64,000 bases of DNA from an uncultured Lachnospiraceae bacterium (GCA_944383855.1 CALWRB010000017.1:62001-126000); one strand, 5' to 3'. Positions 25,452-34,885 are shown, numbered from the stretch's first letter. The notes: a model not told the origin generated them from the letters alone. Translations and numbers: made by a program.

Positions 25452-25500
25452 AAAAGCAGAGAAGTCCGCTCCCTAAAAAAAGCGGTCCTCTGCTTTTTCT
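25452..25500 (+). terminator. Intrinsic terminator of the trmB operon
   Basis: Two-part stem: AAAAGCAGAG (25452-25461) with CTCTGCTTTT (25489-25498), and inside it GTCCGCT/AGCGGTC; T tail follows. Confidence 0.85.
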
Positions 25501-25507
25501 ATGCAAA

Positions 25508-25552
25508 AAAAAGAAAGACCCTTTCCGTAGCAAGAAGGGGTCTTTTTTGTTT
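25508..25552. terminator. Terminator shared with dnaB on the minus strand
   Basis: A run, AAGACCC.CTT (from 25514) paired with AAGGGGTCTT (up to ~25547), T run. It lies directly against the dnaB stop and can work both ways. Its left arm with AAAAAGAAAGACC and TTTCCG resembles the terminator at 34137. Confidence 0.75.
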
Positions 25553-26897
25553 AATATTTTTTTAGGTAATTGCCAAACTTGGTGTAGCGCCCAAGCCAAG
25601 TCAGATCGACGGTGCCGGTAGGGCCGTTTCTTTGCTTGGCAATGATCAGTTCCGCTTGGTTTTTCTTTTCCGTATCGGGGAAATAGTACTCGTCGCGGTA
25701 CAAAAATGCCACGACGTCGGCATCTTGCTCGATGGCACCACTCTCACGCAGGTCAGAAAGCATCGGGCGGTGGTCGGCACGCTGTTCACAGGCACGGCTC
25801 AACTGAGAAAGTGCGATGACAGGTGCTTCCATTTCCCTTGCCAATGCTTTCAGGGAACGGGAAATCTCCGAAATTTCCTGCTGTCGGCTGTCGGTGCGGC
25901 TGTTGCCGCTCATCAGCTGCAAGTAGTCAATGACGATCAGCCCCAGACCTTTTTCCACTTTCAGGCGGCGGCATTTAGAACGAATCTCCATCGGTGTGAC
26001 GCCGGGAGTGTCATCGATATAGATGGGTGCTTGGGAAAGCGGACCCATCGCACGAATGAGATCTGCCCAGTCGTTATCGTCCAATTCACCGGTACGCAGT
26101 TTTTGTGCGTCCAGCATGGCTTCGGAACAAAGCATACGGTTGACTAACTGCTCACGGCTCATTTCCAGAGAAAATATCGCGGTGGGCACACCGCTGCGAA
26201 TCGCCGCATTCTGCGCGATATTCAGTGCGAAAGCGGTTTTTCCCATAGAAGGGCGCGCCGCAAGCAAAATGAGGTCGGATTTTTGTAAGCCTGCCGTTTT
26301 GGCATCAAAATCGGTAAAACCGGAAGGTACACCCGTCAGTTTTCCTTTGCTGCGGTAAATCTCCTCGATTTTTCCGATGGAGTCGACGGCAATATCCCGA
26401 ATGTGGTGAAACTGCTCGCTGTGGCGACCCTGCATGATATCAAAAATTCCTTTTTCCGCACGGTCCATGATATGATCGATGCTTTCTTTGCCGTCATAGC
26501 TGAGGCGGGAAATATCACCTGCGGTGCGGATCAGGCGGCGCAGCATGGATTTTTCTTCGATAATATGCGCATAATGGCGGACATTGACAGAATTTCCGAC
26601 GGAGGAAGAAAGGTCAGCGAGAAATGAGATGCCGCCGATCTGTTCGAACTGTTTCTTTTCTTCCAGTTTGTTTTTTACCGTTACGATATCGATGGGAATA
26701 CCGTGCTGATACAGCTCCGAGATCGCTTCAAAGACAAGGCGATGATCTGTACGGTAAAAATCCTCCGGCTGCAACAATTCTACCGCGGTTGCAGCTGCGT
26801 CACGGTCCAAAAAAACAGAACCCAATACTGCGCTTTCCGCCGCTTCATCGTGGGGAGGAATGCTCTGCGCATAAGGCTGTTCATTTGTTTGATCCAT
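25551..26897 (-). CDS. dnaB: Replicative DNA helicase DnaB
   Basis: Hexameric 5'-3' replication-fork helicase, 448 residues. N-terminal helical domain (~10-110, PHDEAAESAVLGS), RecA-like C-terminal domain with Walker A ARPSMGKTAFA (~215-225), Walker B LIVIDYLQLM, and the late QLSRACEQR and LRESGAIEQDADVV, ending in K.RNGPTGTV.L. GGAGG precedes the ATG. Last gene of the minus-strand gdpP-rplI-dnaB cluster, a conserved clostridial order. Confidence 0.97.
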   Translation of the reverse strand: MDQTNEQPYAQSIPPHDEAAESAVLGSVFLDRDAAATAVELLQPEDFYRTDHRLVFEAISELYQHGIPIDIVTVKNKLEEKKQFEQIGGISFLADLSSSVGNSVNVRHYAHIIEEKSMLRRLIRTAGDISRLSYDGKESIDHIMDRAEKGIFDIMQGRHSEQFHHIRDIAVDSIGKIEEIYRSKGKLTGVPSGFTDFDAKTAGLQKSDLILLAARPSMGKTAFALNIAQNAAIRSGVPTAIFSLEMSREQLVNRMLCSEAMLDAQKLRTGELDDNDWADLIRAMGPLSQAPIYIDDTPGVTPMEIRSKCRRLKVEKGLGLIVIDYLQLMSGNSRTDSRQQEISEISRSLKALAREMEAPVIALSQLSRACEQRADHRPMLSDLRESGAIEQDADVVAFLYRDEYYFPDTEKKNQAELIIAKQRNGPTGTVDLTWLGRYTKFGNYLKKY

Positions 26898-26943
26898 ATT
26901 GGGGGCTCCTCCTTTCCAAACAATAAAGGGCGGTAAGAGGGGT

Positions 26944-27390
26944 TTACGCTTCTACGATTTTAATGGTTACTTCTGCAACGACCTGCGGATGCAGTTTGAT
27001 GGTTGCGGTGCGCTGTCCGATCATTTTGATCGGATCGCCGATGGATACTTTTTTCTTATCCAATGTCAAACCGGTCTGTGCAATGATCGCATCGGCAACT
27101 TCTTTATTTGTTACGGAGCCAAACAGTTTACCGTTTTCGCCTGTTTTGACGGCGATGGTCACGATTTTATCCTTTAACGCTTCGGCAGTTGCCTGCGCCT
27201 GCTCCAGTTCTTCTTTCTTTCTTCTGGCATCGGATTTTTGTTTCATTTCATAATCGTTCAGATTGTTTTTGGTTGCCTCTACCGCCAGTTTTTTCGGCAG
27301 CAGAAAGTTTTTGGCATATCCTTCGCTGACATTGAGTAACTGTCCTTTTTTTCCGACGCTTTTGACATCTGCTAATAAAATAACTTTCAT
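26944..27390 (-). CDS. rplI: 50S ribosomal protein L9
   Basis: 148 residues. N-terminal rRNA-binding domain MKVILLADVKSVGKKG...VSEGYAKNFLLPKKLA, a long central helix (~45-80), and a C-terminal domain with GKLFGSVT..EVADAI. The ATG overlaps the gdpP stop (ATGA), so the two are translationally coupled. Confidence 0.97.
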   Translation of the reverse strand: MKVILLADVKSVGKKGQLLNVSEGYAKNFLLPKKLAVEATKNNLNDYEMKQKSDARRKKEELEQAQATAEALKDKIVTIAVKTGENGKLFGSVTNKEVADAIIAQTGLTLDKKKVSIGDPIKMIGQRTATIKLHPQVVAEVTIKIVEA

Positions 27391-29369
27391 GATGCTTCTA
27401 CCTCCAAATATTCATCGATGGCGGCTTTGATTTTTTCTTTGGCTTCTTCGATGCTGCAGTTGACAAGCTGCGCACCGCTGACTGTCAGATGACCGCCGCC
27501 GCCTAATTTTTCCATAATGACCTGTACGTTGATATCGCCGAAGCTGCGTGCACTGATGTGTACTGTATGATCGATTAGACAGCAGACAAAGGATGCCTTG
27601 ATACCTATGACATTCATCAGCTCGTCCGCCGCCTGTGCCATGGTCAACAGACTGTTTTCCGATGTGGAAGGGCAGACGGAAACGGCAATATTTTTATGAT
27701 AGATCTCCGCGTTTTGCATGGCAAAGGCTTTCGCGCGGTAGACTTCCATATCGTTTTGGAACAGCAGGCGCACACGAATGCCGTCCGCACCCTGTCTGCG
27801 TAAGAATGCAGCAGCTTCAAACGTGACGGCGCCGGTGTTGACACAGAAGTTTTTGGTATCGACCGTAATACCTGCTAAAAGTGCGTCCGCTTCCACGTTT
27901 TTCAGCTGTATTTTCTCGCTGATGTGGCGAATCATTTCCGTTACCAGCTCAGAAGTAGAGGAGGCATACGGCTCATGGTAGGTCAGCACTGCCTGCTCGA
28001 TAAAGTCCGTACTGCGGCGGTGGTGGTCGATGACGACCAGTTTTTTTGCGGCATCTAACACCGTGCGGCTTTCCACCATAGTGGCACGATGGGTGTCTAC
28101 GATGATGACCAGCGTTTTTTCACTGAGGGAACGCATCGCAGAAGCAGTATCTGTAAACAGATCTGCCATGCCGGCTTCTTTCAGGCGGCTGACCAGACGG
28201 CGCACGCCCATACTTTCGTAATCCAACAGCACATGACAGGATTTTCCGATGGTTTTGGCGATCGCACAGATGCCGACGCAGCTGCCAAGGCTGTCCAGAT
28301 CCGCATTGGTGTGCCCCATTACGATCACATCGTTTGCCTCGCCCAACAACTCCCAAAGCGCGTCTGCCTTGACACGGGCACGGACACGGGCGTTGCGGTT
28401 GATCTCTCCGCTTTTGCCGCCGTAGAATAGGAATTTTTCCCCGTCTTTAATCAGGATTTGGTCGCCGCCGCGGCCTAAAGCCAAATCCAACGCTGCTTTT
28501 GCATTTTTCATTGCCAGATCTAAGGAACCGTGACCGATACCGAAACCAAGACTGACAGTAACGGGGATATGATCGCCCACGGAGATGTCTTTGATCTCAT
28601 TGACAGACTCAAATTTTTTCTCCTTATATTCTTCCAGTTTTTCTTTCGGCAGCAAAAAGATATACCGGTCTTTTTCCAGCTTTTTCATAATACCGTCTGA
28701 GGAAGCGGCAAGCTGCCCCAGTTTTCGCTCGATCAGTGCCGTTAAGATAGGCAGACGGCTGTCGTCCAGAGAGTCCAAAACTTCTTCGTAATTATCCAAC
28801 AGAAGCATACCGACGACAACTTCCTGATTTTCCATTTCCCGCTCTTTTTGCTTGGCGGCGGTGATGTCCACTAATGTCAGCGTCAGCACAGAACCGACGG
28901 CGCCGCTTTCATCCAGTACATCGCAGGGAGCAATGTGTGCGGTATAATATTTCTGTTCTGTTTGCAGCAGTGTGGGTTCGTTTTCCTTTACACCTGCTTT
29001 TAATAACGGTTCCATTGCCTGCTCTGCGGCTTCTTTCGTCGGGAAAGCTTCCGCGAAGGCTTCGTTATTCAACAGGATATGTCCGCGCATATCCAGCACC
29101 GCATAGGGTACCGGTAGGTTTTTTGGCATAGGGATATTTTCCAACAGTACAGCAGTATCCACAAAATGCATTGCTTCCTGCCCATGCTCCGCCCGCACCG
29201 TGACGCGCAGCAGCAAAAGCGTGCCGATGGTGATGCCGCAGCCGATCACAAAGCCGATACCGATGATCGGTGAGATGGCAAAAGACACCAGACATACCGC
29301 AGCAAGAATCAAAATGCCCAAAGGCGGGATAGAAAAGGAAGGGTTGTGTTTATTTTCCGTTTGATTCAT
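27387..29369 (-). CDS. gdpP: Cyclic-di-AMP phosphodiesterase GdpP (DHH family)
   Basis: Membrane-bound enzyme that hydrolyses c-di-AMP, 660 residues. Two N-terminal TM helices (~15-60), a PAS-like domain (~80-170), a degenerate GGDEF domain (~180-315, with SLGFGIG and no intact GGDEF), and DHH-DHHA1 (~330-655): GHTNADLDSLGS, IVDTHRA, VIDHHRRS, and late GGGGHLTVSGAQ. ATG 29369 follows TAGGAGG at 6 nt; the longer frame upstream is unsupported. Second gene of the cluster MazG-like-gdpP-rplI-dnaB. By lowering c-di-AMP it may affect potassium uptake systems such as the TrkA/TrkH pair in this window (inference). Confidence 0.95.
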   Translation of the reverse strand: MNQTENKHNPSFSIPPLGILILAAVCLVSFAISPIIGIGFVIGCGITIGTLLLLRVTVRAEHGQEAMHFVDTAVLLENIPMPKNLPVPYAVLDMRGHILLNNEAFAEAFPTKEAAEQAMEPLLKAGVKENEPTLLQTEQKYYTAHIAPCDVLDESGAVGSVLTLTLVDITAAKQKEREMENQEVVVGMLLLDNYEEVLDSLDDSRLPILTALIERKLGQLAASSDGIMKKLEKDRYIFLLPKEKLEEYKEKKFESVNEIKDISVGDHIPVTVSLGFGIGHGSLDLAMKNAKAALDLALGRGGDQILIKDGEKFLFYGGKSGEINRNARVRARVKADALWELLGEANDVIVMGHTNADLDSLGSCVGICAIAKTIGKSCHVLLDYESMGVRRLVSRLKEAGMADLFTDTASAMRSLSEKTLVIIVDTHRATMVESRTVLDAAKKLVVIDHHRRSTDFIEQAVLTYHEPYASSTSELVTEMIRHISEKIQLKNVEADALLAGITVDTKNFCVNTGAVTFEAAAFLRRQGADGIRVRLLFQNDMEVYRAKAFAMQNAEIYHKNIAVSVCPSTSENSLLTMAQAADELMNVIGIKASFVCCLIDHTVHISARSFGDINVQVIMEKLGGGGHLTVSGAQLVNCSIEEAKEKIKAAIDEYLEVEAS

Positions 29370-29397
29370 AAGTATCCTCCTAAAAGAAGCGCGGGCA

Positions 29398-29700
29398 TCA
29401 CTTTTCCATTGCGTGCAAAAGTTCCAAAAGCGCACCCTTTTTGGCTGCGTCTTCCTCTTTAAGCAGCGCAAGCTTTAGCTGCGAGATTGCCTTTTGGTCC
29501 AACGCATATTTGGAGATGCCAAAGCGTGCCGCAAGTAACGAAACGGAATTTTCCAAATCCGCAAGATCCGCAGCGAGCACAGCTTTCTCCGCGTTTTGCT
29601 GCACATGGCAAAAAAGTGTGGAAAGCTCGGAAAGCAGCTGGCATTGCAGCTGTTCTGTCATTCGGATTTGTTTGGTGATGTCAAAATCTTTATCCAGCAT
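29398..29700 (-). CDS. Small helical protein, probable MazG-like family
   Basis: 100 residues, helical. DKDFDITKQIRMTEQLQCQLL (first ~22), then an Ala/Leu-rich second half, resembles the MazG-like proteins often found beside gdpP in Clostridia. The metal-binding residues of true MazG pyrophosphatases are not evident, so catalysis is doubtful. AAAGGAG lies before ATG 29700. Its stop is 28 bp before gdpP; likely the first gene of that operon. Confidence 0.6.
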   Translation of the reverse strand: MLDKDFDITKQIRMTEQLQCQLLSELSTLFCHVQQNAEKAVLAADLADLENSVSLLAARFGISKYALDQKAISQLKLALLKEEDAAKKGALLELLHAMEK

Positions 29701-29885
29701 ACATATTTGCTCCTTTTTTCGGTTTTTTTCCGCCAGAAAGACAGAAACGAAAAGGTTTTTGCTAATTTCATATTGTAGCATATTTCCGCGATGCGCTCAA
29801 TAGGAATTGTTGCCGACTTTCGCCCAAGAAGCGCAAAGATAGGGGGATAGAACGCAGTTTTTTTGAAAAAAACTGAAAAAAACAC

Positions 29886-29914
29886 TTGTCACGGCAAAAG
29901 TAGCATGCTATAAT
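29886..29914 (+). promoter_or_regulatory. Sigma-A promoter and leader of rplS
   Basis: TTGTCA (29886-29891), 17 bp, TATAAT (29909-29914). The ~80-nt leader before rplS can form small GC-rich hairpins (GGTCC with GGAC, ACGTC). An autoregulatory L19 leader is known in some Bacillota; I cannot confirm that this one matches. Confidence 0.7.
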
Positions 29915-29999
29915 ACTGCTTGAACTGTGATTACGGACGGTCCAATGTCGTGTCGGACGACGGCGACAAGAACGTCTATGAGGAAAGGAGGAAAATGAA

Positions 30000-30344
30000 A
30001 TGGATATCATCAGAGAACTGGAAAAGGAACAGCTGAAAAGCGAGATTACTCCTTTCAACGTGGGCGACACAATCCGTGTTTATGCAAAGGTTGTGGAAGG
30101 CTCCAGAGAAAGACTGCAGATGTTTGAAGGCGTTGTCATCAAAAGACAGGGCGGCGGCATCCGTGAAACCTTTACCGTAAGAAGAATTGCTTCCGGTGTA
30201 GGCGTAGAAAGAACATGGCCTCTGCACTCTCCCCGTATCGACCGCATTGAAGTGGTAAGACGCGGTGTAGTAAGACGTGCAAAACTGTTCTACCTGAGAG
30301 ATAAGGTAGGTAAGGCTGCAAAAGTAAAAGAAGTACTGAGATAA
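30000..30344 (+). CDS. rplS: 50S ribosomal protein L19
   Basis: 114 residues matching L19 throughout: [55 protein letters not shown] and [24 protein letters not shown] precedes ATG 30000. It lacks trmD and rimM upstream, which usually accompany it; a terminator follows, so it is monocistronic here. Confidence 0.97.
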   Translation: MDIIRELEKEQLKSEITPFNVGDTIRVYAKVVEGSRERLQMFEGVVIKRQGGGIRETFTVRRIASGVGVERTWPLHSPRIDRIEVVRRGVVRRAKLFYLRDKVGKAAKVKEVLR

Positions 30345-30358
30345 TCAGGCAGAGAAAA

Positions 30359-30397
30359 AAAGGGATTGCTCCGAAGGAGAAAATCCCTTTCTTTTTT
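30359..30397 (+). terminator. Intrinsic terminator after rplS
   Basis: AAAGGGATT (30359-30367) and AATCCCTTT (30382-30390), then CTTTTTTT. Confidence 0.85.
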
Positions 30398-30439
30398 TCT
30401 GGCAAAAAGCCCCAGAAAGTGGATTGCCGCTTGCCGCGG

Positions 30440-30469
30440 TTGCGTGAAAGCGGCGTTTTGTAGTATAAT
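30440..30469 (+). promoter_or_regulatory. Sigma-A-type promoter for lepB-rbgA
   Basis: TTGCGT (30440-30445), 18 bp, TATAAT (30464-30469), 35 bp before the ATG. Confidence 0.6.
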
Positions 30470-30504
30470 CACCGAAGAAAGACGGAAAAAAGGAGTGGGC
30501 AGAG

Positions 30505-31074
30505 ATGGAGGAGAAAGAAAGAAAAAGCCGCAGAAGGAAAAAAGAAAACCGTTCTTTTTATATCAAAGCGGTCATTATTTTGGCAGTGATTATATGCCTG
30601 CGTTTTTTTGTGATCGGAACGGTTTATGTGAAAGGATCTTCCATGGAGCCGAACTACCACCATGGGGATGTTGTGCTGATCAATCGCCTTGCCTGCACAT
30701 TCGGCACTTTAGAGCATGAAGATGTTGTGGTTTGCCGCATCACGCAGGGCAATCAGTCGGAACAGATCATCAAACGCATTATCGGTCTGCCGGGCGATGT
30801 GATCGAACTGAAATATGACGACAGAGGCGACTGCCGCATTTGGCGCAACGGCGAGCTGTTGGAAGAGGAGTATATTTTAGAGGAAATGGAGCAGATGGGT
30901 GGTCTGGAGTATCCTTATACCGTGGAAGAAGACCATTATTTTGTGCTGGGAGATAACCGCAATGTCAGCTCCGACAGTCGGGAATCCAGTATCGGTACGA
31001 TCGCCAAACGCGATTTGATGGGAAAAGTGGTGCTGCGGTTGTATCCGCTGGACAGCTTCGGCACGGTCAGATAA
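30505..31074 (+). CDS. lepB: Signal peptidase I
   Basis: Membrane-anchored protease that removes signal peptides from exported proteins; 189 residues. A very basic N-terminal tail (KERKSRRRKKENR), one TM helix (~19-38), then the catalytic Ser46 in GSSMEPN and Lys90 in IIKRIIGLPGD. Boxes D/E are VLGDNR..SSDSR. AAAGGAG precedes the ATG. Gene order rplS-lepB-rbgA is conserved; here a terminator and promoter sit between rplS and lepB. Confidence 0.95.
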   Translation: MEEKERKSRRRKKENRSFYIKAVIILAVIICLRFFVIGTVYVKGSSMEPNYHHGDVVLINRLACTFGTLEHEDVVVCRITQGNQSEQIIKRIIGLPGDVIELKYDDRGDCRIWRNGELLEEEYILEEMEQMGGLEYPYTVEEDHYFVLGDNRNVSSDSRESSIGTIAKRDLMGKVVLRLYPLDSFGTVR

Positions 31075-31102
31075 AGTCAGAAACAAAAGGAGGAGAAGCG
31101 TA

Positions 31103-32071
31103 ATGCATATCCAATGGTACCCGGGGCATATGACAAAGACGCGTCGTATGATGCAGGAAACCATTTCTTTGGTGGATATCGTCATTGAGCTGGTGGACGC
31201 AAGGATCCCTTACAGCAGCAAAAACCCGGATATTGACGATTTGGCAAGACAGAAATACCGCATCTTGCTGCTCAATAAATGCGATCTGGCGGACGAGAAA
31301 AAAACGGCGCTTTGGAAAAGCTATTATGAAGAAAAAGGCTTCCGTGTGATTGAAATGAATGCCCTGCAGGGAAACGGCATGGCACTGGTGACGACTGCGG
31401 CGCGGGAGTTGATGGCGGAAAAAATCGCCAGACAGCGTGCCAGAGGTCGGCTGAATGTGCCGATCCGCAGTATGATCGCGGGGATACCGAATGTGGGGAA
31501 ATCCACATTTATCAATAAATATGTCGGAAAAACCACTGCCAAAACAGGGGACAAGCCGGGTGTGACCCGCGGCAAGCAGTGGATCAAGCTGAAAAAGGAT
31601 TTTGAGCTGTTGGATACACCGGGCATTTTATGGCCGAAGTTTGAAGATCAGGAAGTCGGCAGAAAACTGGCATTTACCGGTGCTATCAATGACGATATTC
31701 TGGATCTGCAAAACCTTGCGGTGGCATTTATCGATCATATGATGCTCATTGACCCCGATTGTATCAGAAAACGCTATGACATTGCGTTTGATACCATTGA
31801 GGAGCCCTTGGCGGTGTTGGAAAAGATTGCTTTATCCAGAGGATTTAAGCAAAAAGGCGGCGAGGCGGATCTGCTGCGGGCGGCGAAGATTTTGATGGAC
31901 GAATACCGCGGCGGCAAACTTGGACGCATCACACTGGAAACACCCGAGGATATTACGCTGATGCAGGAGAAAAAACAGCGTGCCGCGGAGGAAAAACGCG
32001 CAGACGAGCGCAGAAGAAAAGAAGCATTCCGCAAACAGCGGGAAGCAGAAAGCCGGACAGAACAGGAATAA
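31103..32071 (+). CDS. rbgA: Ribosome biogenesis GTPase RbgA (YlqF), circularly permuted
   Basis: GTPase needed for late 50S assembly, 322 residues. The circular permutation is visible: G4 LNKCDL (~55) comes before G1 GIPNVGKSTF (~130-139), G2 KTGDKPGVT and G3 DTPGILWP. N terminus IQWYPGHMTK is diagnostic. The C-terminal ~35 residues are a very basic Lys/Arg/Glu tail. In many Bacillota rnhB follows this gene; here rnhB is elsewhere (4631) and fused to yraN. GGAGG precedes the ATG. Confidence 0.95.
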   Translation: MHIQWYPGHMTKTRRMMQETISLVDIVIELVDARIPYSSKNPDIDDLARQKYRILLLNKCDLADEKKTALWKSYYEEKGFRVIEMNALQGNGMALVTTAARELMAEKIARQRARGRLNVPIRSMIAGIPNVGKSTFINKYVGKTTAKTGDKPGVTRGKQWIKLKKDFELLDTPGILWPKFEDQEVGRKLAFTGAINDDILDLQNLAVAFIDHMMLIDPDCIRKRYDIAFDTIEEPLAVLEKIALSRGFKQKGGEADLLRAAKILMDEYRGGKLGRITLETPEDITLMQEKKQRAAEEKRADERRRKEAFRKQREAESRTEQE

Positions 32072-32131
32072 AAAAAAGAAGGAAAAAACAGAAAAGCAAC
32101 ATGCTTTTAGAAACGGGAAGGAGGAAGAAAA

Positions 32132-34105
32132 ATGCGTGATTTTTTGCCGATCTGCAAACAAGACATGGAACAAAGAGGCTGGCAGCAGTGTGACTTTGTC
32201 TATATCATTGCGGACGCATATGTCGATCACCCTTCCTTTGGTCCTGCGATCATCAGCCGTGTGCTGGAAGCGGCGGGATACCGTGTGGGCATCATAGCGC
32301 AGCCGGATTGGAAGGACCCTGCTTCGATTACCATTTTGGGAGAACCGAGGCTTGCTTATCTGGTCAGCGGCGGGAATATGGACCCAATGGTCAACCACTA
32401 CACTGTTTCCAAAAAAAGGCGGCAAAGCGATGCCTTTACACCGGGCGGCATGATCGGCAAACGCCCCGATTACGCGACGGTGGTTTACTGTAATTTGATT
32501 CGCAGAGTGAAAAAAGATGCCGTCATCATCATCGGCGGCATTGAAGCAAGCCTCAGGCGCTTGGCGCATTATGACTATTGGTCGGAAAAATTCAAGCGTT
32601 CCATATTGCTGGACAGCCAGGCGGATTTGCTGCTGTACGGCATGGGAGAGCGTTCCGTGGTAGAAGTGGCGGACGCACTGGACGGCGGGTTAAACATCAA
32701 AGACATCACTTATATCGATGGCACAGTGTACCGCAGTACGGCGGCAGATGTGCCTGTGCCGTCCATTACACTGCCTTCCTACCGACAGATGTGTGAAAAT
32801 AAGCGGTTGTATGCCGAAAGCTTTTATACGCAGTACTGCAATACCGACCCGTTTTCCGCAAAAGTTTTGATCGAGCCGTACGGCGAAAAGGAATTTGTGA
32901 TACAAAACCCGCCCCAAAAACCGCTGACACAGCAGGAGATGGATCGGGTGTATGCACTGCCGTATCAGCGGACGTATCATCCAAGTTACGAGGCGGCAGG
33001 CGGTGTACCCGCCATCTCGGAGGTGCGTTTTAGTCTGATTTCCTGCAGGGGGTGCTTTGGCGGCTGTAGTTTCTGTGCGCTGACGTTTCATCAGGGCAGG
33101 ATCATACAGACCAGAAGCCACGAATCCATATTGCAGGAAGCAAAACTGATGACCTATGAGCCGGATTTTAAAGGATATATCCACGATGTAGGCGGACCGA
33201 CCGCCAACTTCAGGCAGCCTGCCTGCAAAAAGCAGCTGACCAAAGGCGCCTGCACGCATAAACAGTGTTTGTTTCCGAAACCCTGCAATCAGCTGATTGC
33301 CGACCATAGTGATTATGTCGCGCTGTTGCGAAAACTCAGGCAGCTGCCCGGCGTAAAAAAGGTTTTTATCCGTTCGGGAATACGATTTGACTATCTGTTG
33401 GCGGATGCGGACGATACGTTTTTCCGTGAGCTGGTACGTTTTCATGTATCGGGGCAGCTGAAAGTGGCACCTGAGCATATCGCGGACCCTGTACTGGAGA
33501 AAATGGGTAAGCCGCCGCAGGCAGTATATGAGAAATTTCTGCAAAAATATCGTCAGTTAAACGAGCATTACGGTTTGAAACAGTATGTGGTGCCGTATCT
33601 GATGTCCTCGCACCCCGGTTCTACGTTAAAGGAAGCGGTGGCATTAGCGGAATACCTGCGTGATCTGGGATATATGCCCGAACAGGTACAGGATTTTTAC
33701 CCGACGCCTTCCACGCTTTCCACCGTGATGTATTACACGGGGCTTGACCCGAGGACAATGAAAAAGGTCTATGTGCCGACCAATCCGCATGAAAAGGCGA
33801 TGCAGCGCGCGCTGATCCAGTACCGCAATCCGAAAAATTACGATTTGGTGCAGGAAGCGCTCGTCAAAGCGGGCAGAACGGATTTGATCGGTTTTGACAA
33901 GCATTGTCTGATTCGTCCAAGAAAACTCGCGAAAGAAATACAGGAAAGCAGAAAAGCCGCTGCGAAAAAAGGCGGCAAGAAAAGCGGCGGTATGCAGAAA
34001 AAACAGAGCGAACAGGGCAAAACGACCCGAAAAAATAGGAATTTGCCCCAAAAAGGCAAATCGCCTTCCGTTCCGAAAGCGGGCGGCGCAAAGAAACGAA
34101 AATAA
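32132..34105 (+). CDS. YgiQ family radical SAM protein (UPF0313)
   Basis: 657 residues; a large radical-SAM protein of unknown reaction. N-terminal cobalamin-binding-like part with DAYVDHPSFG and IGGIEASLRR, radical-SAM cluster motif SCRGCFGGCSFCALTFHQGR (Cys near residue 305-315), and C-terminal QDFYPTPSTLSTVMYYTG. The last ~70 residues are an Arg/Lys-rich tail (KKGGKKSG, RKNRN), probably nucleic-acid-interacting. GGGAAGGAGG lies before the ATG. Co-directional with rbgA at 60 bp. Confidence 0.9.
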   Translation: MRDFLPICKQDMEQRGWQQCDFVYIIADAYVDHPSFGPAIISRVLEAAGYRVGIIAQPDWKDPASITILGEPRLAYLVSGGNMDPMVNHYTVSKKRRQSDAFTPGGMIGKRPDYATVVYCNLIRRVKKDAVIIIGGIEASLRRLAHYDYWSEKFKRSILLDSQADLLLYGMGERSVVEVADALDGGLNIKDITYIDGTVYRSTAADVPVPSITLPSYRQMCENKRLYAESFYTQYCNTDPFSAKVLIEPYGEKEFVIQNPPQKPLTQQEMDRVYALPYQRTYHPSYEAAGGVPAISEVRFSLISCRGCFGGCSFCALTFHQGRIIQTRSHESILQEAKLMTYEPDFKGYIHDVGGPTANFRQPACKKQLTKGACTHKQCLFPKPCNQLIADHSDYVALLRKLRQLPGVKKVFIRSGIRFDYLLADADDTFFRELVRFHVSGQLKVAPEHIADPVLEKMGKPPQAVYEKFLQKYRQLNEHYGLKQYVVPYLMSSHPGSTLKEAVALAEYLRDLGYMPEQVQDFYPTPSTLSTVMYYTGLDPRTMKKVYVPTNPHEKAMQRALIQYRNPKNYDLVQEALVKAGRTDLIGFDKHCLIRPRKLAKEIQESRKAAAKKGGKKSGGMQKKQSEQGKTTRKNRNLPQKGKSPSVPKAGGAKKRK

Positions 34106-34136
34106 ACCGCTTTTGCTTTGTAAATACCAAAAAAAG

Positions 34137-34195
34137 AAAGACCTTTCCGATACAAGCGGAGCGTTCCGCAAGCGTCGGGAAGGTCTTTTTTGTGG
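34137..34195. terminator. Long hairpin terminator between ygiQ and the NUDIX gene
   Basis: AAAGACCTTTCCGA (34137-34150) pairs with TCGGGAAGGTCTTT (34174-34187); an inner GCGGA/TCCGC extends it; T6 follows. Sequence resembles the hairpin at 25508. Confidence 0.85.
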
Positions 34196-34259
34196 TTTGT
34201 AAGGGAAGAAAATTCTTTGCGCATATCAGGGCAAGAGTTTTTTTCGGAAAAAATGTGCG

Positions 34260-34880
34260 TCAGTCCCGTTTTTGTGAGAGGACCTGCATGATGTTTTCGA
34301 TCACCTGTGCCGTAAAGCCCCAGATAGTATGCCCTTGATAGGTATAAAAACGCTGACCCACCTGCGCACGGCTGAAGGGGTAGTTTTTTCCGCCTTCGAT
34401 GCGGTCAAACGGAAAATCCTCCGGCAGATCGGGCAGCCAGCGCATGGTATGCACCTCGGGCGGGTTTTGTGCAAAGAAGGAAAGCGGCACCGTAAAGACT
34501 TCCGCCACTTCCTTGGGGCAGGGACGAATGGCGGCATATGTTTCGGGGGTGATATAGCCGATATAAGGCTGTATTTTCCCACGGTAGACCGTCAGCATAT
34601 AATCGGATTTGCCTAACAGCAAAATACGCTCTTTGGCAATGCCCATTTCTTCTTCTGTTTCCCGCAGTGCTGCACTACGGGTACATTCCCCTTTTTCGCA
34701 GTGCCCGCCGGGAAAACAGATATCCCCCGGCTGATGTACGCCTTCCGCTCGTTTGTTCAGTACAAAATGCAGCTCCCCGTTCTGCTCCGTCAAAAGCGCC
34801 ATCACAGCGTAATAGCGTAACGGCAGTATGGGACGCGCTTTCCTGTTTTGATAGATGCTTTGGATCTGTTCTATGGTCAA
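34260..34880 (-). CDS. NUDIX hydrolase, CoA-pyrophosphatase type
   Basis: 206 residues. A full Nudix box is present: GGHCEKGECTRSAALRETEEEMGI (G-x5-E-x7-R-E-x2-E-E-x-G; quoted here only as its parts). The upstream LNKRA...HQPGDICFPGG is the CoA-pyrophosphatase (NudL/YeaB) signature. It probably hydrolyses CoA or related dinucleotides. The start is TTG at 34880 with AAAGGA 9 nt upstream, only 5 bp after the recombinase stop, so the genes are tightly coupled. Confidence 0.85.
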   Translation of the reverse strand: MTIEQIQSIYQNRKARPILPLRYYAVMALLTEQNGELHFVLNKRAEGVHQPGDICFPGGHCEKGECTRSAALRETEEEMGIAKERILLLGKSDYMLTVYRGKIQPYIGYITPETYAAIRPCPKEVAEVFTVPLSFFAQNPPEVHTMRWLPDLPEDFPFDRIEGGKNYPFSRAQVGQRFYTYQGHTIWGFTAQVIENIMQVLSQKRD

Positions 34881-34885
34881 AGAAA

